From Caprimulgus europaeus (lineage: Eukaryota > Chordata > Aves > Caprimulgiformes > Caprimulgidae), in contig OU015530.1 in assembly GCA_907165065.1 (NCBI GenBank), positions 52,178,465 through 52,242,464 on the forward strand: 64,000 bases of DNA, written 5' to 3'. Positions 25,476 to 37,500 of the stretch are shown piece by piece. The notes below the pieces were generated by a model that worked only from the letters and a program-made list of their open reading frames with translations, searched no databases and had not been told where the DNA came from. Positions within the stretch are counted from its first letter, which is position 1, and each line of letters opens with the position of its first letter. The position numbers and the translations under genes are program-made.

Positions 25476-26739
25476 ACCACAAGCAAAGCAGCAGCAAACT
25501 TCAAACTAGACATAACTAAGAAACAATGACTAATAATATAACCTAGTTATGTTCATCAGCTGCACTCAAGAGAACTTAAAGGGAAATAGCACTGGAGAAG
25601 CAGGAGAGGTGACAGGGAGTTTGTTCAATAATTTACAGGCACTTAAGAACCCCATGCCACCTAGTTTTATTGTAATGCATTGGTAAAAAAATGGAAGTCT
25701 CATTTAAATCCCAAAGGAAGTACAAAATGCTCCCTCTTCTTCCCAATTTCATCAGCAGGAAAGTTGAAAAATAATCCAAATGTCCTGATTTAGCTTGACC
25801 TCTACTTCAACAATAGCTGCAAACAGCAGACATTCTCAGACTGGCTCCAGAGCCTTTCATCTGCCTGGCAGGAGAGCACCACAAGACTCTGACTGCTACT
25901 GGAACTGCACTGCATCTAGAATGAACAAAATTTCTTTGTTGAACAAAGTGACAAGTGCTGGTGTACATGAGAAAGCCACTGCCTCCCAGGAGCTCTGTGC
26001 CGAACGCTGTGAGGACACAGCACGGCAGCTGTTAGACACTCGCTGTTTCCTGAGGCACGTCAAACCTGCTGGGCTAGCAGCCCCTTACCTTGCACCTGAA
26101 TAAGCTGCAGTTTACAGGAATTACTCTTAAAGCGATCATAAAAACAGGCAGAAAGTGTAACTAACACATAACAGGTTAGCACAGTTAGATTAAAGCTGTG
26201 AACATAGAAGCAGGACCACAGAAGTTGTTCATGTAAATAACGTTAAGGTAAAGAATTCCTCAAGTCATTTGGAAGCTGCAGCAGCACAGCACTTGTCCTT
26301 CACCACCTTCCATGGGTGCAGTGAACTGTATCAGCTCTCCTCTCCCATGAGCCTGCTCCCTCACCACACTGCTTTGGTGTGCACCATCCATAGTGCCTAG
26401 AGACCAAAATCAGGGTGGCATTCTTTAACTTTGAGCCTTCAAGAATTAGATGCAACACGTGTGCTGGACATGATAGACTTTTATAGTTAATGGGGAGGAA
26501 AAAGTGCTACCAAAGGATGAGTCAACCAACCTGTTTTAGATGTATACCCTAGGATGAGATGACTCATCCTCAAGATACAATTACCCTACTCTCTCTAAAG
26601 CCAAAGTGACCCATGTCAGACATCTGCACCTAAGGACTGGATAGTTATGTCAGAGCAGACAAATGCTAAGGCACTATCTAAGAGGCAGTTGCAAGGAAAA
26701 CATATGAAACAAGCATACAGAAACGAAGTGAGCTGCCCA
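25476..26739. other. Intergenic DNA, no gene seen
   Basis: No coding signal or recognised repeat. The plus-strand frame at 25795-26103 (102 codons) has no recognisable domain. Confidence 0.55.
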
Positions 26740-26988
26740 AAGAGAAGTTGAGATTGGACCTGAGGAAGAATCTCTTTCCTGAAAGGGTTCTCAGGCATTG
26801 GAAGGGGTTGCCCAGGGCAGTGGTGGAGTCCCCATGCCTGGAGGGATTGAAGAGTCGTGTAGACACAGTGCTGAGGGACATGGGTTAGTTGGGGACTTGT
26901 CAGTGTGAGGTTAATGATTGGACTCGATGATCTTAAAGGTCTTTTCCAATCGAGGAGATTCTGTGTGATTCTAATAAATAAATAAATA
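26740..26988 (+). mobile_element. CR1 LINE 3' fragment with an (AATA)n tail
   Basis: TTGAGATTGGACCTGAGGAA, GGTTGCCCAGGGCAGTGGTG, then GATTGGACTCGATGATCTTA and a GATTCTGTGTGATTCT end, followed by four AATA units. This is a different and probably older CR1 subfamily than the copy at 23.6 kb. Confidence 0.88.
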
Positions 26989-29569
26989 ACTGACAAGGTA
27001 GGCAGCAATAAGAAACAGAAAGGATTCTCAAACATTACAGGATCGATAACAACAAAGGGAAGTATTTTCCACTGCCTTTGGGTCAGGCCCTGAGTAGCCA
27101 CAGAAGCAAGCTGTGAACATGTACTATTCTGCCTCTTTCTTCCATCATGAACGCTCAGCTTGCAGATTAGAAACCCAAGAAGCTGAAAAATAATATGGAC
27201 ACTCTCTTTTACTCTTTTCTTTGTGTTTTTCTTTACCTTTTGCAAAAATGCTCTTGCTGAAGACCAGTGTGTGAAAATGAAGTAACTGGCTACTCCTTTG
27301 CCACAGTTTGACCTGAGCTTTCACTCACTGTAACGACTTGACAGCCACCACACAGCACTTTTTAATATTATGCAATGTACTTTTCAATTAAGCAGGAGGC
27401 TGCATCTCTGCTCAGTATCCCTGGTGGTTTTAAATGAGCTTTTCACTTGTTTCATCTCTTAACACTTGTTTGGCACAACAGTAATTTTTCCAGATGAGAG
27501 AGAACCCAGTGATCATAAAGAATGAATTATTTACAGAAAGATCAGTACTTCAGTTCACGTCAAGTCTTCACTAATTGTATTTAATTGAAAGTATCACATT
27601 GAATATATGCATAATGCTCTGCTCTGGTTCAAAAAGTCTTAAATGCTTTTAAATACTATTGAAAAAAGGAAAAGGCGCAGAGGATAGGTAACAGGAAACA
27701 ATACCTTGCACTTTTAGAGCACTGACTCAAATCAAAGTTAATCAAGGCTAAAACACATTATTTGCTAATAGGTTGATGGGGACAGGTAATCCCCTTTTCT
27801 AATGGACATATGGTACCATAAACCTTCAACAAAGCCAGAAGCTCCAGTTGTAACTATGCAGATGACACTGAACTTGCTGCAGCTACATGCTGTCTCCATG
27901 CAATCCCACCACTGAAGTAATTATGTTGACCTAGATCTTTACAGTGCTTTTCAATTAATTTTCAAGGCATTTTACAAGCCAATAAAAAAAGAACAAAACA
28001 GAGGAACCAACTTCACAAGACCCACTAAGCAACCAGCAGCAAAACTCAAGACCAGTTTGGGTCCAGGTTCATTGTTCTATTCGGTAAACTTGTAGTTTCA
28101 CTAAATGTCATTACATTCAACAAAACAGGAGTGAGGAGAGTTTTCTGCAAGGTTAGCATGTCAAATAATCTGACAGAAGTGTCCTGTGATTACCAGAGCC
28201 TGCTCTGGGGACAAAGCAGTACCACAACCCCTTCAGCAACAGCAAGAGAAGCAAACCATTGCACTTACCAGGCTCCAGAAGTCTGCCTCAATGCATAAGG
28301 TATAGAGAGAGCCCTCCTTAAGAAATCAGGCTTTGCAGAAGTGCACTAGTAACTGCTGGTCTGGAAGGGTCTGGAAGCAGAATAGATACCTGCTGGCCCT
28401 TCTGGATTTAAGCCTCATGTTCAATTCCTTCCTCTGACTAACAGAATTTAAACCCAATGCATGTGCTTTGTCTCAGGTGAGCAACCAAAACAGCAGGTTA
28501 GGGAATCAATTTACAACTTGTTGTTCACAGATCCTTGTGATTATTCATTAACTATTTGCAAGGAATCCATAAAACATAAGTGAAAAAGCAAACTTATTTG
28601 CCAACAAGCTTAAATTAGCCCAGCAGTAGTCAGCAAGACAGAAAAAGGGGCTAACAGCTCACATTTGCATTTGTCCTCTGACACATCTCATCTTTAATTT
28701 TTTCCTGCTCAATTATTGTTTCAAACTTACATGGTCTGTACTGTGATAGGTGGGTCAGTCTGCCAGAAAGTTGAAGAACAGGGGAACTCAGCTGCAGGAC
28801 ATCTGAACATCCTGTATTAGTTTTCTTACTAACAATCTTGTTTGTTTGTTTTTTTAAATGACGAGTGAACATGAGCACATTTCCTTATTTGTTTTCAAAG
28901 CGAGTGTTGCTTGGTTTTGAAAGAAGCTTTTCCCCCAAGAAAATAGGTGTCCACGACTTAACTCAGAAGTGTGGAGCAAAAATGCCACCTCTTGCTAACT
29001 CTAAGATATCTTGGTATCTGGCTAAAACTGGCTGCAGGCCACATGTAACTGTACCCTATTTTGTAGCACTGAGCATGCCAGTGTTTCAGCCCACACTCAC
29101 TCAGTGCACTGAACATCTAAAAGCTCCCTCCACAGCCTGACACCAGCAACATTGTGCCCATGGTTCTGGATTCTGCTGTATGGGCCAAAAATCCAAGTAG
29201 CCAGCAGTGCAACCACAAACTTGAAACATAGAATTAAACACAGGCAAGCTGGTGTAACACTGGAACAGTACACGCTGCATTAGATTATCCTTTTTTTTTT
29301 TCCTTAGTCAGGGGACTGAAAAAAGCAAGCTTCCACGTGTTTCTCCTGAGAGCTGAGCTTTAAGTTCAAAAGTATTCAAAACCAGGCTTGAGTCATGGAG
29401 CCCCATTTTGTTTAATTTCTAATTTATGCTGAACAAATAATGGCTTGGTCTCAATCCCTCCAAGCCAGTTAAAACCAAATTCATGTGTCTTGCAAAATTC
29501 TAACTGGGCTACACAAACTGTTACAAAACCTCTGCTGGCAGTGATCAGACAAATATCAGTACAGACAGA
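26989..29569. other. Intergenic DNA, no gene seen
   Basis: No coding signal. The minus-strand frame covering 26616-27245 runs through the CR1 in antisense and is not a gene. No known repeat is recognised from 27250 to 29569. Confidence 0.5.
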
Positions 29570-29840
29570 TTAAGGAGGAATTTTCTACCCTATTTAGATT
29601 TAAAACATACAACAACAAATGTTGTGTCTGCAATATAAGAATATGCACCCATAATGGGGCAGTTAAGTCCTGGAACAGGTTGCCCAGAGATGTTAAGGAA
29701 CCTTCATTCACAGAGATCCTTGAAACTTGACTGGCCACAAGCAACCACATGTGACACTGAAGTGAGCCCTGCACTAAGCAGGAGTCTGGACCAGAAAGCT
29801 CCAGAGGTCCCTTCCAACTTCAGTGTTACTATGATCCCAT
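29570..29840 (+). mobile_element. Degraded CR1 LINE 3' fragment
   Basis: CTGGAACAGGTTGCCCAGAG, AGAGATCCTTGAAACTTGAC and CCAGAGGTCCCTTCCAACTT are CR1 3'-end blocks. The terminal octamer repeat is decayed. It lies about 105 bp beyond the predicted ACTR3B 3' end. The left boundary is uncertain. Confidence 0.75.
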
Positions 29841-29961
29841 GTACACTGACATATAAATGGAAAGCTAACCTTGTGAAATAAAATGGTATGTAAAATGGTA
29901 TGTAATATTTAAAGTATGTAAATCATGACTACCACAAACATTCATAGAGATGTTAACAGCT

Positions 29962-29967
29962 TTTATT
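29962..29967 (-). terminator. Polyadenylation signal of ACTR3B
   Basis: AATAAA on the minus strand. It is followed about 20-35 nt downstream (near 29925-29945) by a GT-rich stretch containing TGTTTGTGG, a plausible downstream element, so cleavage is expected near 29945. Confidence 0.6.
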
Positions 29968-30737
29968 TCACTGGTGCAAGGCCCGTGTGTCATCCACCAC
30001 TCACCAACATCAAAACAAAACATCATCTTCTATAAAACAGCTTCAGAAAATTCAAAACAAAGGAACAGTGGCTATAATAAACTTCATACAATACTGTAAA
30101 TCACTTAGTTTGTGTCATCCAAACATGAACAAATCAGTTTCTAGCATACATGGCCTTTTTTTTTTTTTTTGGAAAAAAATAAAATAAAATAAAATAAAAT
30201 TACCAGCACAACTCCAATACATGCCTCACACCTGGAAATGCGCAACATCACTCCATGACATTGATAGCTGTTCGTGCTTGGAACTAGTCATCAATTCACC
30301 CTACCAATATCATAAGATACAAAATTATATTAAAAACCTACATTTACAAAGTACAGTCCCAATCCTGCAATCTAATCCATTTGGGCAGGTACCTGCATCC
30401 ATTCCAACTCCCCTGAAGGCAATGTGGTATTTAGTGCTCCATTGCTAAAGATTTTGATTGCAGAATCAGGGCACAAGTGGGAAAGGTTTAAATCTTTCAC
30501 ACAAGCAGTAAAACACTGCCTTATTCTTCTAGATTCAGTTTCAGTAGTATTTGCACAACCTCCTAAACCGAGACTTACCTATTTTCAATTACCTCACATT
30601 TAGGAAGAAAGAAGGATAGGCTTTGAAGTAGTCAGCAGAGAAATGGCTTTTACCGAAATGATTTGGGGCTGTAAGTTGTGCCTTAGTGCACAGTGGTGAT
30701 CCAAATGCTTCCAAGAGTTAACCACATCTTGCTCCAG

Positions 30738-30745
30738 TATTTACA
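30738..30745 (-). promoter_or_regulatory. Candidate Pumilio response element in the ACTR3B 3' UTR
   Basis: TGTAAATA on the minus strand, about 80 nt past the stop, fits the Pumilio-family recognition pattern TGTANATA. An 8-mer can occur by chance. Confidence 0.35.
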
Positions 30746-30824
30746 GTATCTGCTGCCTTCCTCTGCATTACATGAGTTTCTTCACCAGCAAGATATCAGA
30801 GATCTTGTTTCCATTAGACGAGCA

Positions 30825-30920
30825 TTATGACATGACTCCAAAAACAGGATTATGACGACAAATACTAGGGCCATACTCTTCATAGTCTTTCTTGGTGTGA
30901 CATACTTGAAAAAACTCTGG
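30825..30920 (-). CDS. ACTR3B: ACTR3B coding exon 12 (residues 388-418 and stop)
   Basis: 96 coding bases after a TTTTCATAG acceptor encode [19 protein letters not shown] and [12 protein letters not shown], then TAA. PEFFQ and EEYGPS are ACTR3B forms; I recall PEFYQ and EEIGPS in ACTR3. This is the normal Arp3 C-terminus. Confidence 0.96.
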   Translation of the reverse strand, partial: PEFFQVCHTKKDYEEYGPSICRHNPVFGVMS

Positions 30921-31476
30921 CTATGAAAATATAAAACAAATACCCTCAAAAGCATAAGAATACACCAAGTAGAAAAAACAACAAATAAACTAATGCCTTA
31001 ACATTTTGATAAATTGCAGCTTTATGACATGGTGTTATATTTTTTTAAATAGAACAAAACCAGAAATACTAGGGTATAAATACAATTAATCAAGAAAAGT
31101 TTGCCTGGACAGAAGACTGCTTTTAAACACAGCAATAAGAAATCCCACTTTGGAGACAGGAATTGCTCCCATTTTCCTGTATTTGCTTCTCTCTTGTGTT
31201 TAAGACCCCTGATTTGGATCCTATATTCCTGAAGTCTTAACTAATCTCTAGTGCTGACTTCAAGAATAAAAGGACTATATTACAACTATCATATAAAAAC
31301 TACTTTGGAATTATGTCAAATCGTGATATCCTTACTCAAGAAAAGCTCTCACTTGCTCTGTACAAATTCTACTGAGATAAAAGTTGGGTAAAGATTCCAG
31401 AATGTGACATAGTTTAGGCTGTAACAGTGAAAAGGTTTAAAACTTACATCACACATAGCCAGAAGATAGCATGCAA

Positions 31477-31521
<45 letters not shown>

Positions 31522-34500
31522 CAACAATTTTGATAAGACTTACTGTGGAAGCCAGCATGGAACCACCAAACCAAACTGCATAACGCTGCATGTGATGAGT
31601 TATCACTTGAACTTCAACTGGTTTGGGCTAAGAAAAACAGTTCCCATTTAATTGGTTTACATTTTCTGGCAAGATCCTTGCAAACACAAAATTCTCAGAG
31701 ACAGACATCTTTACCCCTCCATTCACATCACTATCCCACACTTATTACTCAGTCTGCCATGTTCCCTAGGAGACCAAGTGATAAAATTCTTCATGATTAG
31801 TATGTTTAAGGACAACAGTTAAATCCCTCTTGCCTACTGGTAAGATCACTTCTAAAAGGGAAACCAGAAATGCCTTTAGAAACAGCTCACAGTAACTTTA
31901 AGGTTCCTATAAAGACATGTCATCCATTGCAAGGCTACCAATACATTTAACAACACAAACATATATGCTACTCATTTTACAACACTGCATTTTCACTAGT
32001 GAGGTTAAAGTTTTGAACTTTTTTTCTTTCACTACTCATGCAATTAATGTACTTGAAATTCTTACTTACTTTTATCCGACCACCACTGAGTTCCTCACTG
32101 AGTCGCAATCTCGCATCCACTACTCTTTTCAAATCCCTTTGCAGTCGTCGTCCAAAGTCCCTGAACATCGTGGACCCTCCTGAGAGAACCACATTCTGTG
32201 CAGAAATTAAAGACACATTCTTTAAATCCCTCTTAAAATGAGTTTCCCAAAAGCCAACACTGCAGAAGTGACTATCTGGATATTAACATCATTAGCTATG
32301 CAGAACACCTTAAGCAGCGCTCAGTCTCCATAGCAGGTCCATGGTCCCCTACTTTCTTTTTTCCCCTCCTTTAAAGAATAGTTATATGTAGAATAAGTTG
32401 TTACAAAAAAGAAGATTTCCATTAAAATGGTGAGCTAGTACCCTAGATGTGCAGAGCAGCAGAAATAAGACACTACTTCAAGTTTCCCAGGGATGCTCAT
32501 AGTAAAGTAGTTTAATGTTTTAGGGTCGCAGACTAACACAGAAGTCATTTCAAAAGTGGAGGGGGATTCAGAACAGGACTCCTAGAACAAAACACTGATG
32601 GCAGCAAAAACACATTTCATGATCAGAAAAAATGAATTCTATATGAGAACACTGCACGTGTGCCCTTGCATTCTGCTGCAACTGCAACTCAAAGTGCCAA
32701 TTAGTGCTTACCAAAACCACTTACATGCCTTAGACACATGTGCACGAGGAACTCAACTGAGATCAAGAGTTCATTATACAAAGGTCAAAGGATTACCCTC
32801 TCAGTAATAGCTTTTGACACTGCAGACCAAGACTGTGCACATAATGAATCCCTGAACCACTGTTTTCAGCCAGGAAGCCTACACACAGATCTGAAGAGTC
32901 AAATACACACATAGTAAGTGTTCACACTTGCAGGGTGCAGAAGTAACTCCTTGGATTTTAAACAACAGGTAACAAGAAAAATCTTGTTTGTAACTTGTAA
33001 AGTGAGAAGGAAGTTGTTTGTTTATTCATGAAAAAAAAATCTCTGCACATCATAAAAACCATTACAGTAGGAAAAACTCATTTCCTCACATCTTTGGATT
33101 ACCTACAGTATAAAAAAGTTCTTAACAAGGCAGGTGTGCTTAAAAGAAAAGCACACATCCCCATCACATTACTGAAACAACTCTCAGGAGAAAAAGGAAG
33201 GCAAAGAAGAGGAAAGGAGTCATACATACAAGCAAGAGCCAGAAATCATAGTTGGTCCTAAAATTAAAGCAGGAAGGAGATTCCTCCTGCTCCCTCTAAA
33301 CACAAGGACATCTCTTCTCCTGTCTCAAAGTGGTCACGCACTCCACACAGGAAAAGTGCTAATGGGCAAAAAAAAGACAAACAACCAATCTGAGTGATGA
33401 AATAGCAATTAAAAAGATGCCATCAGAAAATATTACCTGGAGGTAATGAAGTTGGCGAAGATGGTGAAACCAATAATTCTATTCAAAGCAAATTAAACTT
33501 CAAGTATACTCCATAAAGTGGACAATGCTACCACTAAAAATAGTTTTCAGAATACACCTGAGAGTAAATTGTTGGAATACATCCAAGACCAGCTCATTCA
33601 ACCACAGAGTTAGTGGCAACACTGGGAGGATCTTATCATTCTAAGGTTAGAAGCTAAGAGGTTACGCCTTCCTGAGATTATAATTATTCAAGTACTTCTA
33701 CACACTGAAAGGAGCTGAACAATAACACTGGTCAAGGAGAACAGAAGCACTAGCACACACTTGTGGAAAAAGCGAGTCTGCTCATTGTCACATACCTAGA
33801 CAAGCCAGGCCAAGCAGAATTTTGGATATAAATAACTAGATGACACCAACTGCCATTATAATTATACACTCACAGTTCCTCTACTCCCTGCACTTCTTGT
33901 CAGCACTGGGTCTAATCTGTACTAACTCTTTAGCAGGAGACTGATCAGGAATGAGCTTCGGCAAGTTATCACAACTCAGCAGGTCAGCCTTCTGCTAGGA
34001 GGTCAGAAGCCAGGTAGTCCTCACTCACAATGAAAGCAGAATCCATACACATTCCCCACCCCTCAAACAACGCACCCACCACTCACAAAAGATCTAATGA
34101 AGGTGGAAAAAGACTGTCAGGTTTAAAAAACAAAACCCCCCCCCCCCCAAAAAAACAACCAACTAAACAAAAAAACACAAAAAAACCCCAAGAAGCCACC
34201 CCCCACAGCAAATACCTTCTCTGAAATAACTCAGTGTAACACAACACAGTAATTCCAGCAACTACTTAAGAAAAAAAACAACATAACAGTGAAGCATGCT
34301 AAGTACATCTGTGGAGAAAGCTTACTAGTGATATTTGGGTTTTCAGCCTGCCTAAGAATTAACTGGCCTCCCAGAAAAAGACATCAAGGAAGTCAGGATT
34401 TAATTATCCATTTCCAGCTGATTCCTTTAAACAAGATTTCTTCTGATCTTACTCTGTTCAAACACACTTGGGCTGGTTTAACAGCTCTAAGCAGACCACA

Positions 34501-37500
34501 GGTTTCACAGCTAACACTGATTATCATACCATCTGACAGAAAGAAGCTCCAACTGATTTTTACTTTTATATCTGCTTGAAATTTAAGAAGTTGTTTAAAA
34601 ATAATGTATTCCCTTAAAAGAGAGGGTTGAAGACCAGACCTTCTGCACACCTGAAAAAGCTAACCAGAACAAGTAAATAATGAAAGTATGCCATTTCTGG
34701 AAGGAAACCAAGGGGTTAAACACCAATCATCTCAGAGGGCTGTCAAGAAATTTCTCACTTCTCACAGAATCATAGAATTGTTTGGGTTGGAAGGGATCTT
34801 AAAGATTATCCAGTTCCAACCCCCCTGCCATCAGCAGGGACACCTTCCACCAGACCGGGTTGCTCAAAGCCTCATCCAACCTGGCCTTGAGCACTTCCAG
34901 GGAGGAGCAGCCACAGCTTCTCTGAGCAACTTATTCCAGTCATCCAGTTATACCCTTTGCTTCTCTTACAAACTTTAGAATACTGTGTTTCTCTCCATGC
35001 CATTTTTGGTATTATGCCTGTACAGCACAATGCTGCAAAGGTATGAAGCTACCAAACAAAACACCCAGCAAATATAACAGAAATCTCTATCTATTTAGAT
35101 AAGTTCACATAAAAACTCCAAAAGGCTAAAATAGTTTCTGCAGAGCCCAGTGCTACCAAACACAAGGTGCTGAACTGGTTTCTACATCTTCTTACTGCAC
35201 CTTGTAACATGGGGAGATCCTATAGCGACCTTCCAGTACCTGAAGGGCCTACAAGAAAGCTGGAGAGGGACTTTTCGTAAGGGCAGTTAACACCAGAACA
35301 AGGGGAAATGGCTTTAAGCTGAAAGAGGGTAGGATTAGATTAGATATTAGGAAGAAATTCTTCACTGTGAGGGTGGTGAGACACTGGAACAGGTTGCCCA
35401 AGGAAGTTGTGGATGCCCCCTCCCTGGAAGTGTTCAAGGCCAGGCTGGATGAGGCTTTGAGTAACCTGATCTGGTGGAAGGTGTCCCTGCTGATGGCAGG
35501 GGGGTTGGAACTAGAAGATCTTTAAGGTCCCTTCTGACCCAAACCATTCTGTGATTCATTCTATGGTATAAGCATGCTCTCAGCTGGACACTCCAGAATC
35601 TGCAGCACCAAAGTGAGAATCATCCAGTGCTTTTATGGTAAAGAGGAACTTCAGCAACACATCCCAGTTTCCCCTCCTTCCAAATGACACCCTAAATTAA
35701 AGTAGTTCAACATGACACAACCACACCACCAGAGCCACATAATGAGAGCAATATGTGACCGTTAATAAAAATATAAGTAAAAACTGTAAGGTTCACAAGA
35801 TGAAGCCAAGCACTTCATGAGCAAGTAAATCCATTAAGCCACATGCTTCTTAATTTAGTCAAAACAGGGCAATATTTGCCAGCATTATATGGAAAGTATA
35901 AAGAGTAATATTATGTGTATCAAAAACCAAATATATTACAAAGAAATGAGTATTGTATTGTGAGAAGCATTGTTTTTTAAACAAGTTTGGCTTTTAAGGA
36001 TGAAGCAACAATTTCTGTTTCTTAAATTAATATTGAAAATCAAGATTTCTAACAGCTTGAGTAATGGTAAAAGATTTCAGTGTGACTTATGGTCATTCTG
36101 CAGAAATATGCCTGCACTCAGACACAAAAATAACCACAAAATACTGCAGATGTATTGAGCTACTGTAAAACCAACTACCAGGGGTAATGTTAGAAATCTG
36201 ATTACAGCTGTGACAGGAATAAACAGGGCTTCTCTTCAGTACTCCTGCACTACGCTAACAGCGTTAAACACTTGTGGATCCCACATGAGGTAGCAGAAAT
36301 ATGTTTCTTCTCCCATCTCTTATCAGCTCTGCCAAAATGATACAGATCTAATGGTCTGGCAGTCTCTCCAGCCTTACCTCACCCACAGACCTCCCGCTCT
36401 GCACTTAGTAATTAATAGCAAACGTTGACATTTTGCAGAAGCGCAGATAAGAAAGAGTCAGTTGAACCCTATCCAGTCTTCTGCCTGAGGATACCTACAA
36501 TTTCAGAGAGGAAAGGCAAGGATAGGTTTGATACAGCAAATAAACTGGGCATCACCACAGACTGTATTTCTCCCTGCAGCTCGCAGATGTCCTTCCAGAC
36601 ACTACGCAGCAGTCTGACGCCACTGTCCTGGTTTTCAGCTGAAACAGAGCTGGGTTTCTTTTTCAGTAGTTAGAATAGTGCCGCGTTTTGCATTTCAGCC
36701 TGGGACTTGTTACGAGAGAGACACTGAGAACATCCCAGTGTTTGCATTTGTGTTGCTGGAAGTGAAGGACTTCATGTTTTGTTAGTCTATAAGGACAAGA
36801 TCTAAGGGGGTGAGGAATATTTAAATGAATAAGCTAAATTGGCATTTGGACATGCCAATGGGATATTCCATATCATATCACATCATGTCTAGTACATTAG
36901 TGAGGGTCTCTTCCTCTTTTGGCTCTCTCTGTCTCAGGCTCTCGCTCTTCTGGGATTGCGGTTTCGGTTCCGGATTGTCGCTCCTCTGGGATCGTTATCT
37001 GGGAATGGGCCGGGCTTGGTTGGTTGGTGATGAGCAATTGCACTGGGTATCACTCATTTGTATATTTTATTACTGTTATCATTATCACTACTATTTTAAT
37101 ATTAGTATTATTTTAATTTTTCTTTTATTTCTATTATTAAACTGTTCTTATCTCAACCTACAAGCCCCCTTATCCTTGCCCCCCCCAATCCTCTCCCCTA
37201 TCCCCTGGGGGTGGGGGGCAGTGGGTGAACGGATGTGTTGGCTGCTGGCCAAAGGCCAGCCCAGTGAAACTATCACAGCCACAGCAGCCTGATGCCGCAC
37301 AGCAGCTCGACGCCGCACAGCGGTCTGACAGCGCCATCTACACACCACGCAGCGCACGCGAAGCCGTTTCCACACCAAGTATTTCCCAGCATTTCAGGTT
37401 AGAAGTGATGTTCAGGGGATGTTTACCACTCCTTTAGCCTCCTGCACCCCACATCTCTCCAGGCTTTGATGGTTCGTTTTGAGCTGGGCAATCAACAGTT

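Larger units (their letters stand above)
29945..30824 (-). other. ACTR3B: ACTR3B 3' untranslated region (predicted)
   Basis: About 880 nt run from the TAA to the only AATAAA I find on the minus strand before a GT-rich stretch. It contains a Pumilio-type element and a short (TAAAA)n tract near 30176-30200. The end is inferred from the poly(A) signal; no transcript data are available here. Confidence 0.6.

Noticed and set aside
26616-27245. 209-codon minus-strand frame
   Set aside because: It runs antisense through a CR1 fragment and its flanks and matches no protein family I know.
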